64,000 nt of DNA from Sphaerisporangium album (GCF_003323745.1 NZ_QOIL01000011.1:186001-250000); one strand, 5' to 3'; positions 38,782 through 47,348 are shown, counted from the first letter of the stretch. Notes: a model not told the origin generated them from the letters alone. Numbers and translations are program-made.

Positions 38782-39894
38782 ATGGACCTCATACTGCGTG
38801 CCGCCGTCCGCCGCTTCCCGCTCGTCGGCCGCGCCCGGCCCGCCTGCCCTTCGCTTCCGGAGCGTGTCAAGGAGATCGCCGACAGCGCCGCGCGCCCCGG
38901 CGCGGATCCGCTGCACGAGGGGGCGCACGCACTGAACAAGGCCGCGCTGCTGGCGAGCGACTGCGGCCTACCGGACTTGGCCCGTGAGCTGTGCTGGCAG
39001 CACATCAACATCTACCGTGAGGCCGATCACCCCCTCACCGTGCTCCAAGCGCGATACATGCTGGAACCCGCCCTCAACCTCGCCCGGCTTCAGATCCGCG
39101 CCGACGCCGGGCAGCACGCGCTACGACTGCTGGACAGCATGTACCAAGCGGCCAGGAACGGCACCGACTTGGTGATCGAGGGCCGCCGCCTGCCCCTGAC
39201 CAACATCACCGCCACCCGGCAGGAACATCACAAGCTGCGCGAATGGGTCTGGCTGCAGTACCTCGCGGACGGCATCCGCGCCCTGGCGCTCGCTGACCGC
39301 TGGGACGAGGCGGTCACCCATGCTCGGGTCCACAACGGGGTCGGCGTGCACCTGATGGAGGGACGACAGGCCGAGATCATCGCCCATTGCCTGCGTGGTG
39401 AAGCTCGAGCAGCTCAGAGGGTGTTGGAGGAGTGCACGCTGACCGAGCCCTGGGAGCACTTGGTCGGCTCGTGCCTGAGCGTGATGTGCGCGGACCGGAG
39501 CAGCGCGTCGGCCGGCCGAAACGTTGCGGCGATGGTCGAGCAGTTCCTTGGAAGAGTGCCTCTGCCCGGCTTTGCGGTCTTCCGTGCCCGGCTCGGGCTG
39601 ACCGTAGCCACGCTCGCGAGCAGCACGGCCTCCGGAGCGGCTGACCGCGTGCACGCCCGGGTGGCTGAGGAGGTGGTCGAGTCTGGCGATGGTTACGCCG
39701 CTCGCGATGTGCTCACAGGTGGCCATCCCTTGTCCGCGGCGCATCGGCAAGCGTTGACTGGCCTGGTGGCGTCTGCTGGCCTGGGAGCTGGTGAACTGCC
39801 GGAGCCGCTGCTGGACGCGCTGATCTGCTCAGCGAAGATCGCGACAGACGTCTTGACCGAAGCCATACGGCTCGCCCCCTCTTCTCCATGCTGA
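38782..39894 (+). CDS. helical (TPR-like) protein of the lanthipeptide operon, unknown function
   Basis: 370 aa from ATG 38782 (TTG 38776 also possible), beginning three bases after the preceding stop. The sequence is almost entirely amphipathic helices: HEGAHALNKAALLASDCGLP, ARELCWQHINIYREADHPL, RYMLEPALNLARLQIRADAG, then RWDEAVTHARVHNG. This suggests a TPR-like solenoid with no catalytic motif and no DNA-binding domain. I recall similar proteins beside FxLD clusters, but their role is not known. It may scaffold the enzymes or bind precursor. Last gene of the operon. Confidence 0.7.
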   Translation: MDLILRAAVRRFPLVGRARPACPSLPERVKEIADSAARPGADPLHEGAHALNKAALLASDCGLPDLARELCWQHINIYREADHPLTVLQARYMLEPALNLARLQIRADAGQHALRLLDSMYQAARNGTDLVIEGRRLPLTNITATRQEHHKLREWVWLQYLADGIRALALADRWDEAVTHARVHNGVGVHLMEGRQAEIIAHCLRGEARAAQRVLEECTLTEPWEHLVGSCLSVMCADRSSASAGRNVAAMVEQFLGRVPLPGFAVFRARLGLTVATLASSTASGAADRVHARVAEEVVESGDGYAARDVLTGGHPLSAAHRQALTGLVASAGLGAGELPEPLLDALICSAKIATDVLTEAIRLAPSSPC

Positions 39895-39916
39895 GAGCCT
39901 GCACGTAGCTCTGAAA

Positions 39917-39991
39917 CACAAACTGGTCTGCTCCGCTGATGAGTGGCATGCGTTCATCGGCGGGCTCAAAGCTGGTCACATTGCTGCTTAG
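39917..39991 (+). pseudogene. C-terminal fragment of a DUF397-type protein
   Basis: The 24 codons before a TAG (39989-39991) read HKLVCSADEWHAFIGGLKAG and HIAA. This matches the end of DUF397 proteins (S..EW.AF..G.K.G..), which usually accompany XRE regulators. No start or upstream part is present. It marks the right side of the lanthipeptide block. Confidence 0.55.
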
Positions 39992-40136
39992 CGGGACATG
40001 GCCCGTTACCCGGGCGGGGGGTCGCGTGGTGTCTCCGGATAGTTATGGCCGCCGGTGACATGAGGCGTTGACTTCCTCTGTCGGATTCATCACTCTCTAG
40101 TTCACTCAGGAGTGCGATCGGCTGAATGGGAGTGAC

Positions 40137-40937
40137 GTGACCGCGCTGCGCGTGCTGGCGGTGGACGACGAGCAGCCGGCGCTGGAGGACCTGGCGTACC
40201 TGCTGCGCGCCGATCCCCGCATCGGCGAGGTGGCCACGGCGCGCGACGGGGCCTCGGCGCTGAAGATCCTCGACCGTGCCATGGCCGACGGCCGCCCGAT
40301 CGAGGCGGTGTTCCTCGACATCCGCATGCGCGGGCTGGACGGTGTCGTGCTCGGCCGTCTGCTCGCCCAGTTCACCCGTCCGCCCCGGGTCGTGTTCGTC
40401 ACCGCCTACGAGGACCACGCGGTGGACGCCTTCGAGATCAAGGCCGAGGACTACCTGCTCAAACCGGTCAGGCCGGAACGGCTGGCCGAGGCGATCCGCC
40501 GGGTGTGCGCGGCCGTCCCGGCCGCCTCCCCCGACGCGGCCGCCGCCGTCCCCGGGCCTCCGCCGGAGGACGTCGCCCGCGCCGCCCCGGACTCCGACAC
40601 CATCCCCGTCGAGCTGGCGGGCGTGACCCGGTTCGTGGCCAGCTCCGACGTCCGCTTCGTCGAGGCGCAGGGCGACTACGCCCGGCTGCACACGCCCACC
40701 GGCAGCCACCTGGTGCGCATCCCGCTGGCCGCCCTGGAGGAACGCTGGGCCGGGGCCGGGTTCGTCCGCGTCCACCGCAGCCACCTGGTCGCCGTCAAGC
40801 ACATCGACGAGCTGCACATCGACTCGGGCCGCTGCACGGTGCGCATCGGCGAGACCGAGATCCCGGTGAGCCGCCGGCACACGCGCGAGCTGCGCGACCT
40901 GCTGGTGCGCCGCGCCCGCAGGGGCCGCGCCGAATGA
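40137..40937 (+). CDS. LytTR-family response regulator
   Basis: 266 aa from GTG 40137 (GGGAG upstream). The receiver has VLAVDDEQPALEDL, phospho-acceptor Asp61 in VFLDIRM, TAYEDHAVDAF and YLLKPVRP. A Pro/Ala linker (~125-160) leads to a LytTR DNA-binding domain with FVEAQGDYARLHTPTGSHLV and FVRVHRSHLVAVKHIDEL. It should be phosphorylated by the LytS-type kinase at 26346 and control the symporters that follow. It overlaps the next gene (ATGA at 40934). Confidence 0.95.
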   Translation: MTALRVLAVDDEQPALEDLAYLLRADPRIGEVATARDGASALKILDRAMADGRPIEAVFLDIRMRGLDGVVLGRLLAQFTRPPRVVFVTAYEDHAVDAFEIKAEDYLLKPVRPERLAEAIRRVCAAVPAASPDAAAAVPGPPPEDVARAAPDSDTIPVELAGVTRFVASSDVRFVEAQGDYARLHTPTGSHLVRIPLAALEERWAGAGFVRVHRSHLVAVKHIDELHIDSGRCTVRIGETEIPVSRRHTRELRDLLVRRARRGRAE

Positions 40938-41314
40938 CGCCGCAGAAGGGGCCGCCCCGCCGCGAGGTCGTGACCAGCCCGCGCACCAGGGCCGCCCGCC
41001 GCCCCCGCTACCCGGCCACGATGGAGATCGACGAGCAGACCAGCCTCGGCGAGGTCTACATGCGCTCGCTGATCCGCACCCAGTTCCGGCTGGCGCTGTT
41101 CGTCTGCACGGTGCTCGCGTGCCTGGTCGGCGGCCTGCCGTTGCTGTTCATGCTGGTCCCCGGCCTGCGCGAGGCCCGTCTGCTCGGGCTGCCCCTGCCC
41201 TGGGTGGTGCTCGCCGGGCTGATCTACCCCGCGTTCGTGGCCGGAGCCTGGCTGTACGTGCGCAACGCCGAGCGCAACGAGCGCCACTTCGCCGACCTGG
41301 TCGAGCGCGAGTGA
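40934..41314 (+). CDS. small two-helix membrane protein of the symporter locus
   Basis: 126 aa from ATG 40934, overlapping the regulator stop. A basic N-terminal tail (RTRAARRPRYPATMEIDEQT) is followed by two membrane helices (LALFVCTVLACLVGGLPLLF and LPWVVLAGLIYPAFVAGAWL) and a charged C-terminus (YVRNAERNERHFADLVERE). Similar proteins accompany actinomycete acetate-type symporters, much like DUF485, and may stabilise or regulate the transporter. There is no enzymatic motif. Confidence 0.8.
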   Translation: MTPQKGPPRREVVTSPRTRAARRPRYPATMEIDEQTSLGEVYMRSLIRTQFRLALFVCTVLACLVGGLPLLFMLVPGLREARLLGLPLPWVVLAGLIYPAFVAGAWLYVRNAERNERHFADLVERE

Positions 41315-41348
41315 GCCCCCGGTCGACGGGGCCGGCACGGCGGGCGCG

Positions 41349-43079
41349 GTGAGCGCCGGGCTCGGCCTCACCGCGGTGCTGGTCGTGGTGGTGGCCGCGG
41401 TCCTCATCGGGGCGTTCGGGCTGCGGCTGTCGCGCACGACCTCCGACTTCTACGTGGCCTCGCGGACGGTCTCGCCGCTGTGGAACGCCTCGGCGATCGG
41501 CGGCGAGTACCTCTCGGCGGCGTCCTTCCTCGGCATCGCCGGGCTGATCCTCGCCTACGGGGCCGACATGCTGTGGCTGCCGGTGGGGTGGACCGGCGGC
41601 TACCTGGTGCTGCTCGTGCTGGTCTCGGCTCCGCTGCGCCGCTCCGGCGCGTACACGCTGCCGGACTTCGCCGAGGCCCGGCTGGAGTCGATGGCCGTGC
41701 GCCGCGTGGCGAGCGTGCTGGTCGTCCTCATCGGCTGGCTCTACCTGATGCCGCAGTTCCAGAGCGCGGGCCTGGTGTTCCGCGAGATCACCGGCGCGCC
41801 CGCGTGGGTGGGCGGCCTGCTGGTGGCGGTGGTCGTCGGGGTCAACGTGCTGTCCGGCGGCATGCGGTCCATCACGTTCGTCCAGGCGTTCCAGTACTGG
41901 CTCAAGCTGACCGCGCTCGCGCTGCCGGTCGCGTTCCTGCTGCTCGCCTGGCACAGCGCGGGACGGCCGGCTCCGCACCGCGATGCCCCGCCCGTGTTCG
42001 CCGACGCGGTGACGGTCGCGGTGAGCGCCGATGTGACCGTGCGCGTCCAGCGGCCGGTGACGGTCACCGCGACCGGCCGGGTGGACGGCCGCGCCGTCCA
42101 GGGGGAGCCGATCGCCCTGAGCCCCGGCCCGCACCGCATCGCCCACGACACGACGGTCACCTTCCCCGCCGGCACGCCCGTGCCGCACGTGGAGGATTTG
42201 CCGGTGCTCAGCGACCACGAGTGGGCGCTGCCGCTGCACGGCCGCGAGCATCCGATCTACACGACGTACTCGCTGATCCTCGCAACCTTCCTCGGCACCA
42301 TGGGCCTGCCGCACGTGCTCGTCCGCTTCTACACCAACCCCGACGGGCGGGCCGCCCGCAGGACGACGCTCGTCGTGCTCAGCCTGCTCGGCGCCTTCTA
42401 CCTGCTTCCGGCCGTCTACGGCTTCCTCGGCCGCCTCTACACGCCCGAGTTGCTGATGACCGGCCGCACCGACGCGGTGGTGCTCACCCTGCCCGGACGG
42501 CTGGTCGGCGGCGTCGCCGGCGACCTGCTGGGCGCGCTCGTCACCGCCGGGGCGTTCGCCGCGTTCCTGTCCACCTCGTCCGGGCTCGCGGTGTCGGTGG
42601 CGGGCGTCATCGGGCAGGACCTCCTGCGCGGGGGAGTGCCGTCCTTCCGCGCCGCCACGCTCATGGCGGTCAGCGTGCCGCTCGTGCTCGCCACCATGGC
42701 CCGGTCGCTGGCCGTCGCCGACGTCGTGGGCCTCGCCTTCGCGGTGGCCGCGTCCTCGTTCTGCCCGCTGCTCGTGCTCGGCATCTGGTGGCGCAGGCTG
42801 ACCACCACCGGCGCGATGGCCGGGCTGCTCCTCGGCGGCGGGCTGGCCGGCGGCGCCGGGTTCGCCGTCATCACCGGGAGCCCCAGGACGGGCTGGGCGG
42901 GCGCGCTGCTGGCGCAGCCGGCGGCGTGGACGGTGCCGATCTCGTTCCTCGTGATGATCGCCGTCTCGCTGCTCACGCCCGGCCGGACCCCGCGCGGCGT
43001 CGCGCGGACGATGGTGCGGCTGCACGCGCCCGACACGCTGGACGTCAACCGCGGCGACTGGCGCCCCCGCTCGACCTGA
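41349..43079 (+). CDS. sodium:solute symporter (acetate-permease-like) with extra soluble loop
   Basis: 576 aa from GTG 41349. SSS-family helices include FYVASRTVSPLWNASAIGGE, YLSAASFLGIAGLILAYGAD and GLPHVLVRFYTNPDGRAARR. The actP-type motif order is retained. Between helices, about residues 205-303, it carries a ~95-residue hydrophilic, beta-rich insertion (VTVAVSADVTVRVQRPVTVT; GPHRIAHDTTVTFPAGTPVP), absent in the second symporter of this locus. It should import a monocarboxylate with sodium or protons. It is third in the LytTR operon. The loop would lie outside or at the membrane face and may bind substrate or a partner. Confidence 0.88.
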   Translation: MSAGLGLTAVLVVVVAAVLIGAFGLRLSRTTSDFYVASRTVSPLWNASAIGGEYLSAASFLGIAGLILAYGADMLWLPVGWTGGYLVLLVLVSAPLRRSGAYTLPDFAEARLESMAVRRVASVLVVLIGWLYLMPQFQSAGLVFREITGAPAWVGGLLVAVVVGVNVLSGGMRSITFVQAFQYWLKLTALALPVAFLLLAWHSAGRPAPHRDAPPVFADAVTVAVSADVTVRVQRPVTVTATGRVDGRAVQGEPIALSPGPHRIAHDTTVTFPAGTPVPHVEDLPVLSDHEWALPLHGREHPIYTTYSLILATFLGTMGLPHVLVRFYTNPDGRAARRTTLVVLSLLGAFYLLPAVYGFLGRLYTPELLMTGRTDAVVLTLPGRLVGGVAGDLLGALVTAGAFAAFLSTSSGLAVSVAGVIGQDLLRGGVPSFRAATLMAVSVPLVLATMARSLAVADVVGLAFAVAASSFCPLLVLGIWWRRLTTTGAMAGLLLGGGLAGGAGFAVITGSPRTGWAGALLAQPAAWTVPISFLVMIAVSLLTPGRTPRGVARTMVRLHAPDTLDVNRGDWRPRST

Positions 43080-43251
43080 TCACCGGCGCCGGGGGACCGC
43101 TCGTCGCGTGGAACACGCCTTTCGTCGCAGGCATCCCTCCTGTGAGCGATGGGTCGGGGCGGCTTGGCGACAATGCCGCCCGGCGCCCTCCGCGACTCCT
43201 CACATCCTCCTACGGTGAGCGTGATCCAAGTCACCGTGTGCGGGAGGTCTC

Positions 43252-43584
43252 GTGACGACCAGACAAGATGAATCATCGGGGTTCGAACAGGTGCAGGCCG
43301 GCGCCGAGTTCCAGGAACTGCGCCGGCGCTACCGCAGCTGGGCCTTCCCGGTGAACGTCGCCTTCCTCGCGTGGTACCTGCTGTACGTGGTGCTGTCGGC
43401 GTGGGCGCGCGACTTCATGGGCACCAAGGTCATCGGCAGCGTCAACGTCGCGCTGATATTCGGGGTTCTGCAGTTCGTGTCGACGTTCCTGATCGCCTGG
43501 CTGTACGCGCGGCACGCGGGCGAGAAGCTCGATCCACTGGCCGACAAGCTTCGCGGCGAGATCGAGGGGGTGCGCGGTGAGTAA
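43252..43584 (+). CDS. DUF485 membrane protein
   Basis: 110 aa from GTG 43252 with GGGAGG upstream. It begins EFQELRRRYRSWAFPVNVAF and has two membrane helices (FLAWYLLYVVLSAWARDFMG; LIFGVLQFVSTFLIAWLYAR), ending KLDPLADKLRGEIEGVRGE: the DUF485/YjcH pattern. YjcH-type proteins precede acetate permease genes. Its stop lies inside the next gene (8-nt overlap), so the two proteins are probably made together. Confidence 0.92.
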   Translation: MTTRQDESSGFEQVQAGAEFQELRRRYRSWAFPVNVAFLAWYLLYVVLSAWARDFMGTKVIGSVNVALIFGVLQFVSTFLIAWLYARHAGEKLDPLADKLRGEIEGVRGE

Positions 43585-45187
43585 CCACGCGCTGTCCATC
43601 ACGCTCTTCCTGATCTTCGTCGCCGCCACCCTCGGCATCACCTTCTGGGCCAGCCGCCAGAACCGCAGCGCCAGCGACTTCTACGCGGGCGGCCGCTCGT
43701 TCACCGGCTTCCAGAACGGCATGGCCATCGGCGGCGACTACATGTCGGCGGCGTCGTTCCTCGGCATCGCGGGCATCATCGCCCTGTCCGGTATCGACGG
43801 CTTCCTGTACTCCATCGGGTTCCTGGTCGCCTGGCTGATCGCGCTGCTGCTGGTCGCCGAGCTGATGCGCAACTCGGGCAAGTACACGATGGCCGACGTG
43901 CTGGCCTTCCGGATGAGCCCGCGCCCGGTGCGCACGGCCGCCGGGGTCTCCACCATCGTCGTCAGCATCTTCTACCTGCTCGCCCAGATGGTCGGCGCGG
44001 GCGCCCTGGTGGGCCTGCTCTTCGGCATCACCTCCACCGCGGGCAAGGCCCTCACGATCGTCGTGGTCGGCCTGCTGATGATCGTCTACGTGGTGGTCGG
44101 CGGCATGAAGGGCACCACCTGGGTGCAGATCGTCAAGGCCGTGCTGCTGATGACCGGCGCCGCCCTGATCACCCTGCTGGTGCTCGGCCACTTCGGCTTC
44201 AACCTCTCCAACCTGCTCGGCACGGCCGCCCAGCAGAGCGGCAAGGGGGAGGCCTTCCTCAACTACGGTCAGAAGTACGGCGTCGAGGCCAAGGGCCTCG
44301 CGAGCAAGCTCGACCTGATCAGCCTGGGCCTCGCGCTGGTCCTCGGCACGGCCGGCCTGCCGCACATCCTCATCCGCTTCTACACCGTGCCCACCGCCAA
44401 GGACGCCCGCAAGTCCGTCCTGTGGGGCATCGGCATCATCGGCGTCTTCTACCTGTTCACGCTGGTCCTCGGCTTCGGCGCCGCGGCGCTGGTGGGCAGC
44501 AAGGCCATCGCCGAGCAGAACAAGGCGGGCAACACCGCGGCCCCGCAGCTCGCCCAGAAGGTGGGCGAGCTGATGTTCGGCGACGTCGGCGGGACGATCC
44601 TGCTCGCCGTCATCGCCGCGGTCGCCTTCGCGACGATCCTCGCCGTGGTGGCGGGCCTGACGCTGGCGTCCTCGTCCAGCTTCGCCCACGACCTGTACGC
44701 GCACGTCTTCCGGCGGGGCAACGCCACCGACCGGCAGGAGATCCTGGTGGCGCGGATCTCGGCCCTGGTCATCGGCGCGGTCTCCATCGGGCTGGGCATC
44801 CTCGCCCAGAGCCTGAACGTCGCGTTCCTGGTGGCGCTGGCCTTCGCGGTCGCCGCGTCCGGCAACCTGCCCGCGATCCTCTACAGCCTGTTCTGGAAGC
44901 GGTTCAACACCGCCGGAGCGGTCTCGGCGATCTACGGCGGCCTGCTGTCCGCCGTCATCCTGGTGATCTTCTCCCCGGTGGTGTCGGGGTCGGCGACGGC
45001 GATGTTCCCCGACGTCGACTTCCACTGGTTCCCGCTGGAGAACCCCGGACTGGTCTCGATCCCGATCGGCTTCCTGTCCGGCTACCTCGGGACGGTGCTG
45101 AGCAAGCGGTACGACCCGGCGAAGTACGCGGAGATGGAGGTCCGCTCGCTCACCGGGGCGGGCGCCGAGAAGGCCACCTCCCACTGA
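43577..45187 (+). CDS. actP: cation/acetate symporter (ActP type)
   Basis: 536 aa from GTG 43577, overlapping the DUF485 gene. The motif series SASDFYAGGRSFTGFQNGMA, GGDYMSAASFLGIAGIIALS, GLPHILIRFYTVPTAKDARK and the C-terminal HWFPLENPGLVSIPIGFLSG match bacterial ActP, a sodium- or proton-coupled acetate/pyruvate importer of the inner membrane with about 13 helices. A hairpin terminator follows seven bases after the stop. Together with the LytTR regulator it forms a carboxylate-uptake locus. The exact substrate is inferred. Confidence 0.93.
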   Translation: MSNHALSITLFLIFVAATLGITFWASRQNRSASDFYAGGRSFTGFQNGMAIGGDYMSAASFLGIAGIIALSGIDGFLYSIGFLVAWLIALLLVAELMRNSGKYTMADVLAFRMSPRPVRTAAGVSTIVVSIFYLLAQMVGAGALVGLLFGITSTAGKALTIVVVGLLMIVYVVVGGMKGTTWVQIVKAVLLMTGAALITLLVLGHFGFNLSNLLGTAAQQSGKGEAFLNYGQKYGVEAKGLASKLDLISLGLALVLGTAGLPHILIRFYTVPTAKDARKSVLWGIGIIGVFYLFTLVLGFGAAALVGSKAIAEQNKAGNTAAPQLAQKVGELMFGDVGGTILLAVIAAVAFATILAVVAGLTLASSSSFAHDLYAHVFRRGNATDRQEILVARISALVIGAVSIGLGILAQSLNVAFLVALAFAVAASGNLPAILYSLFWKRFNTAGAVSAIYGGLLSAVILVIFSPVVSGSATAMFPDVDFHWFPLENPGLVSIPIGFLSGYLGTVLSKRYDPAKYAEMEVRSLTGAGAEKATSH

Positions 45188-45193
45188 CGCCCC

Positions 45194-45215
45194 GGGCGGG
45201 CCGCTCGGCCCGCCC
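45194..45215 (+). terminator. hairpin terminator after the acetate symporter
   Basis: GGGCGGGCC (45194-45202), loop GCTC, GGCCCGCCC (45207-45215), then CCTTCC: a perfect 9-bp GC stem. Confidence 0.8.
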
Positions 45216-45390
45216 CCTTCCGCGGCGGTGACGGGCCCCTTCCTCCCGCCACCGCCGCGGGCGGCCCGGCCGCGGGTCCCCCTCCCTCTTCCTGAGGTCC
45301 CGCGACCGGGCCGTCCTTTCCTGTCTTGTCCGGATTTAATCTACTTAGTAAAGGCGCCGGGACGGTGCTCGCACGGTCGGACGCGTGGTG

Positions 45391-45460
45391 CAGTGTGGTC
45401 CGGCGTGGTCCGGCGTGGTCCGGCGTGGTCCGGCGTGGTCCGGCGTGGTCCGGCGTGGTC
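45391..45460. repeat. 10-bp tandem repeat, six perfect copies plus one degenerate
   Basis: CGGCGTGGTC is repeated six times without change (45401-45460), preceded by the 8/10 match CAGTGTGGTC. It ends three bases before the PolX stop codon in a convergent gap of 276 nt. The 10-bp period equals about one helical turn. Confidence 0.95.
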
Positions 45461-45463
45461 AGG

Positions 45464-47149
45464 TCAAGCGCGGCCGAGGAAGGCCAGCAGGCGGTCCAGC
45501 GGCCAGGTGTTGATGACGTCGTCCGTCGTCAGCCAGGCGCGCTGGGCGAGGCCGACGCCGAACCGCAGATTGCCCAGGTGGGGGACGGCGTGCGAGTCGC
45601 TGTCGATGGAGAACTTCACCCCGTGGTGGCGCGCGAGCCGGATCAGGTCGGACGGCAGGTCGGCGCGGTCGGGGTAGGCGTCGATCTCCATCACCGTGCC
45701 GGTGCGCCCGGCCGCCGCGAAGACGGCCTCCCAGTCGGCGTCCACCGGCGCGCGCTTGCCGATCTTGCGCGTGGTGGGGTGGCCGATGATCTGCACGCCC
45801 GGGTTCTCGCAGGCGGCGATGAAACGGCGGGTCATCTCGTCCCGCGACTGCGTGAAGTGCGAGTGCACGGACGCGACCCGGACGTCGAAGCCCTCCAGGA
45901 CCTCCAGCGGCCAGTCGACGGTGCCGTCCGGCGCGATGTTCAGCTCGGTGCCGTGCAGCAGCCGCATGCCCGGATACGACGCCTGAAGCCGGTACAGCTC
46001 CTCGCGCTGCTCCAGCGCCTTGTCCAGCGTCATGCGCTGCATGAACAGGTTGGGCGCGTGGTCGGTCACCGCGTAGTACGCGTACCCGCGCGCGGCCGCC
46101 GCGTCCAGCATCTCTTCCAGCGTCGCGATGCCGTCGGTGAGGTTCGTGTGCGTGTGCAGGTCGCCCCTGACGTCCTCGAGGGTGACCAGCTCGGGAAGCT
46201 CGCCGCGCAGCGCCGCCGCGACCTCGCCGCCGTCCTCGCGCATCGGTGGCGGCACCCACTGCATGCCGAGCGCCGCGTAGATCTCCTCCTCGGTCTCGGC
46301 GGCGATGACCCGCTCGCCCTCGAACAGCCCGTACTCCGACAGCTTCCAGCCGCGCTTCACGCACATCTCGCGCAGCCGCACGTTGTGCTCCTTGGAGCCG
46401 GTGAAGTACTGCATCGCCGCGCCCCACGACGCGGCCGGCACCACCCGCAGGTCCACCTGGAGGCCCGCCGTCGTGCGCACCGACGTCTTGCGCTCGCCGC
46501 TCGCGATGACCTCCGCGACGTACGGCTGCTCCTTGAACACGTCCATGAGGCTCTGCGGGCCGACGGCCAGGATGTCGACGTCGCCGGCAGTGTCCTTCAT
46601 GCGGCGCAGCGACCCGGCGTAGGCGATGCGCTCGGCGGGCAGCGAGGCGATGACGCGCTCGGCGACGTCCATGGCGACGCCGAGGTGCACGCGCTCGCCG
46701 GCCTGCCGTAGCTGCTCGATGCCCTTGAGCAGGTTCTCCTCGGTCTTGGCGCCGAAGCCCTTCAGGCCGGTGAGCCGGCCCTGGTGGATCGCCTCGGCCA
46801 GCGCCTCGGGCGAGTCGATGCCCAGCTCGTGGAACAGGAACACCGCCTTCTTGGGGCCGAGCGAGGCGATGCGCGTCATGCGGCGCACCCCCTCGGGCAC
46901 CTGGGACCGCAGGTCGTCGAGCTGGCGGAACGCGCCCCGCTGGAGGAACTCCTCGACCTTCTTCGCGATGGCCTCGCCGACCCCCGGCACCTTGCGCACG
47001 TCGGCCCGCGAGATGTCCTCCGGGAACCCCGCGATGGCCTTGGCCGCCTTCTGGTAACTACGCACCCGGAAGGCGTCCCCACCGGTCATCGCGAAGAGAT
47101 CGGCGTACTCTTCCAACGCCGCCGCGGCCTCGTCATTCGCCCGTCCCAT
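45464..47149 (-). CDS. polX: family X DNA polymerase with PHP domain (PolX)
   Basis: 561 aa from ATG 47149 (CTGAGG upstream; a GTG ten codons earlier is less likely). Helix-hairpin-helix motifs (VRKVPGVGEAIAKKVEEF; LKGFGAKTEENLLKGI) precede the nucleotidyltransferase centre AGSLRRMKDTAGDVDIL with its paired aspartates near residue 195. The C-terminal PHP domain starts GDLHTHTNLTDG near residue 330, with further metal ligands in DHAPN, GTELNI, HSHF, GHPTTR and DSDSH. It should fill gaps in base-excision or double-strand-break repair, with PHP-based 3'-5' exonuclease or phosphatase activity. Length matches bacterial PolX. Confidence 0.95.
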   Translation of the reverse strand: MGRANDEAAAALEEYADLFAMTGGDAFRVRSYQKAAKAIAGFPEDISRADVRKVPGVGEAIAKKVEEFLQRGAFRQLDDLRSQVPEGVRRMTRIASLGPKKAVFLFHELGIDSPEALAEAIHQGRLTGLKGFGAKTEENLLKGIEQLRQAGERVHLGVAMDVAERVIASLPAERIAYAGSLRRMKDTAGDVDILAVGPQSLMDVFKEQPYVAEVIASGERKTSVRTTAGLQVDLRVVPAASWGAAMQYFTGSKEHNVRLREMCVKRGWKLSEYGLFEGERVIAAETEEEIYAALGMQWVPPPMREDGGEVAAALRGELPELVTLEDVRGDLHTHTNLTDGIATLEEMLDAAAARGYAYYAVTDHAPNLFMQRMTLDKALEQREELYRLQASYPGMRLLHGTELNIAPDGTVDWPLEVLEGFDVRVASVHSHFTQSRDEMTRRFIAACENPGVQIIGHPTTRKIGKRAPVDADWEAVFAAAGRTGTVMEIDAYPDRADLPSDLIRLARHHGVKFSIDSDSHAVPHLGNLRFGVGLAQRAWLTTDDVINTWPLDRLLAFLGRA

Positions 47150-47348
47150 GCGCCTCAGCTTACGGAACCCCGCCGACAATCCGCGGCCCGCGGCCCGAGG
47201 GAACGGCCGGTGGCGGGCCGTCCTTCGCGGACGGGTCAGTGGTGGCCGGACCCTCGGCAGAGCAGTCTGGATCTTTCCCTTAAGAGCCGTCAGCGGCGGG
47301 ACGGATCCCCGGGGACCACGACCGTGGGCCGGGGCCTCCGGGGAGCTC

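Noticed and set aside
41148-45184. Long minus-strand frames opposite the two symporters
   Set aside because: His/Arg/Gln/Gly-rich shadows of membrane protein codons; no start signals or motifs.
45391-45460. Tandem repeat considered as CRISPR array
   Set aside because: Units are contiguous 10-mers with no spacers, and no cas gene is present.
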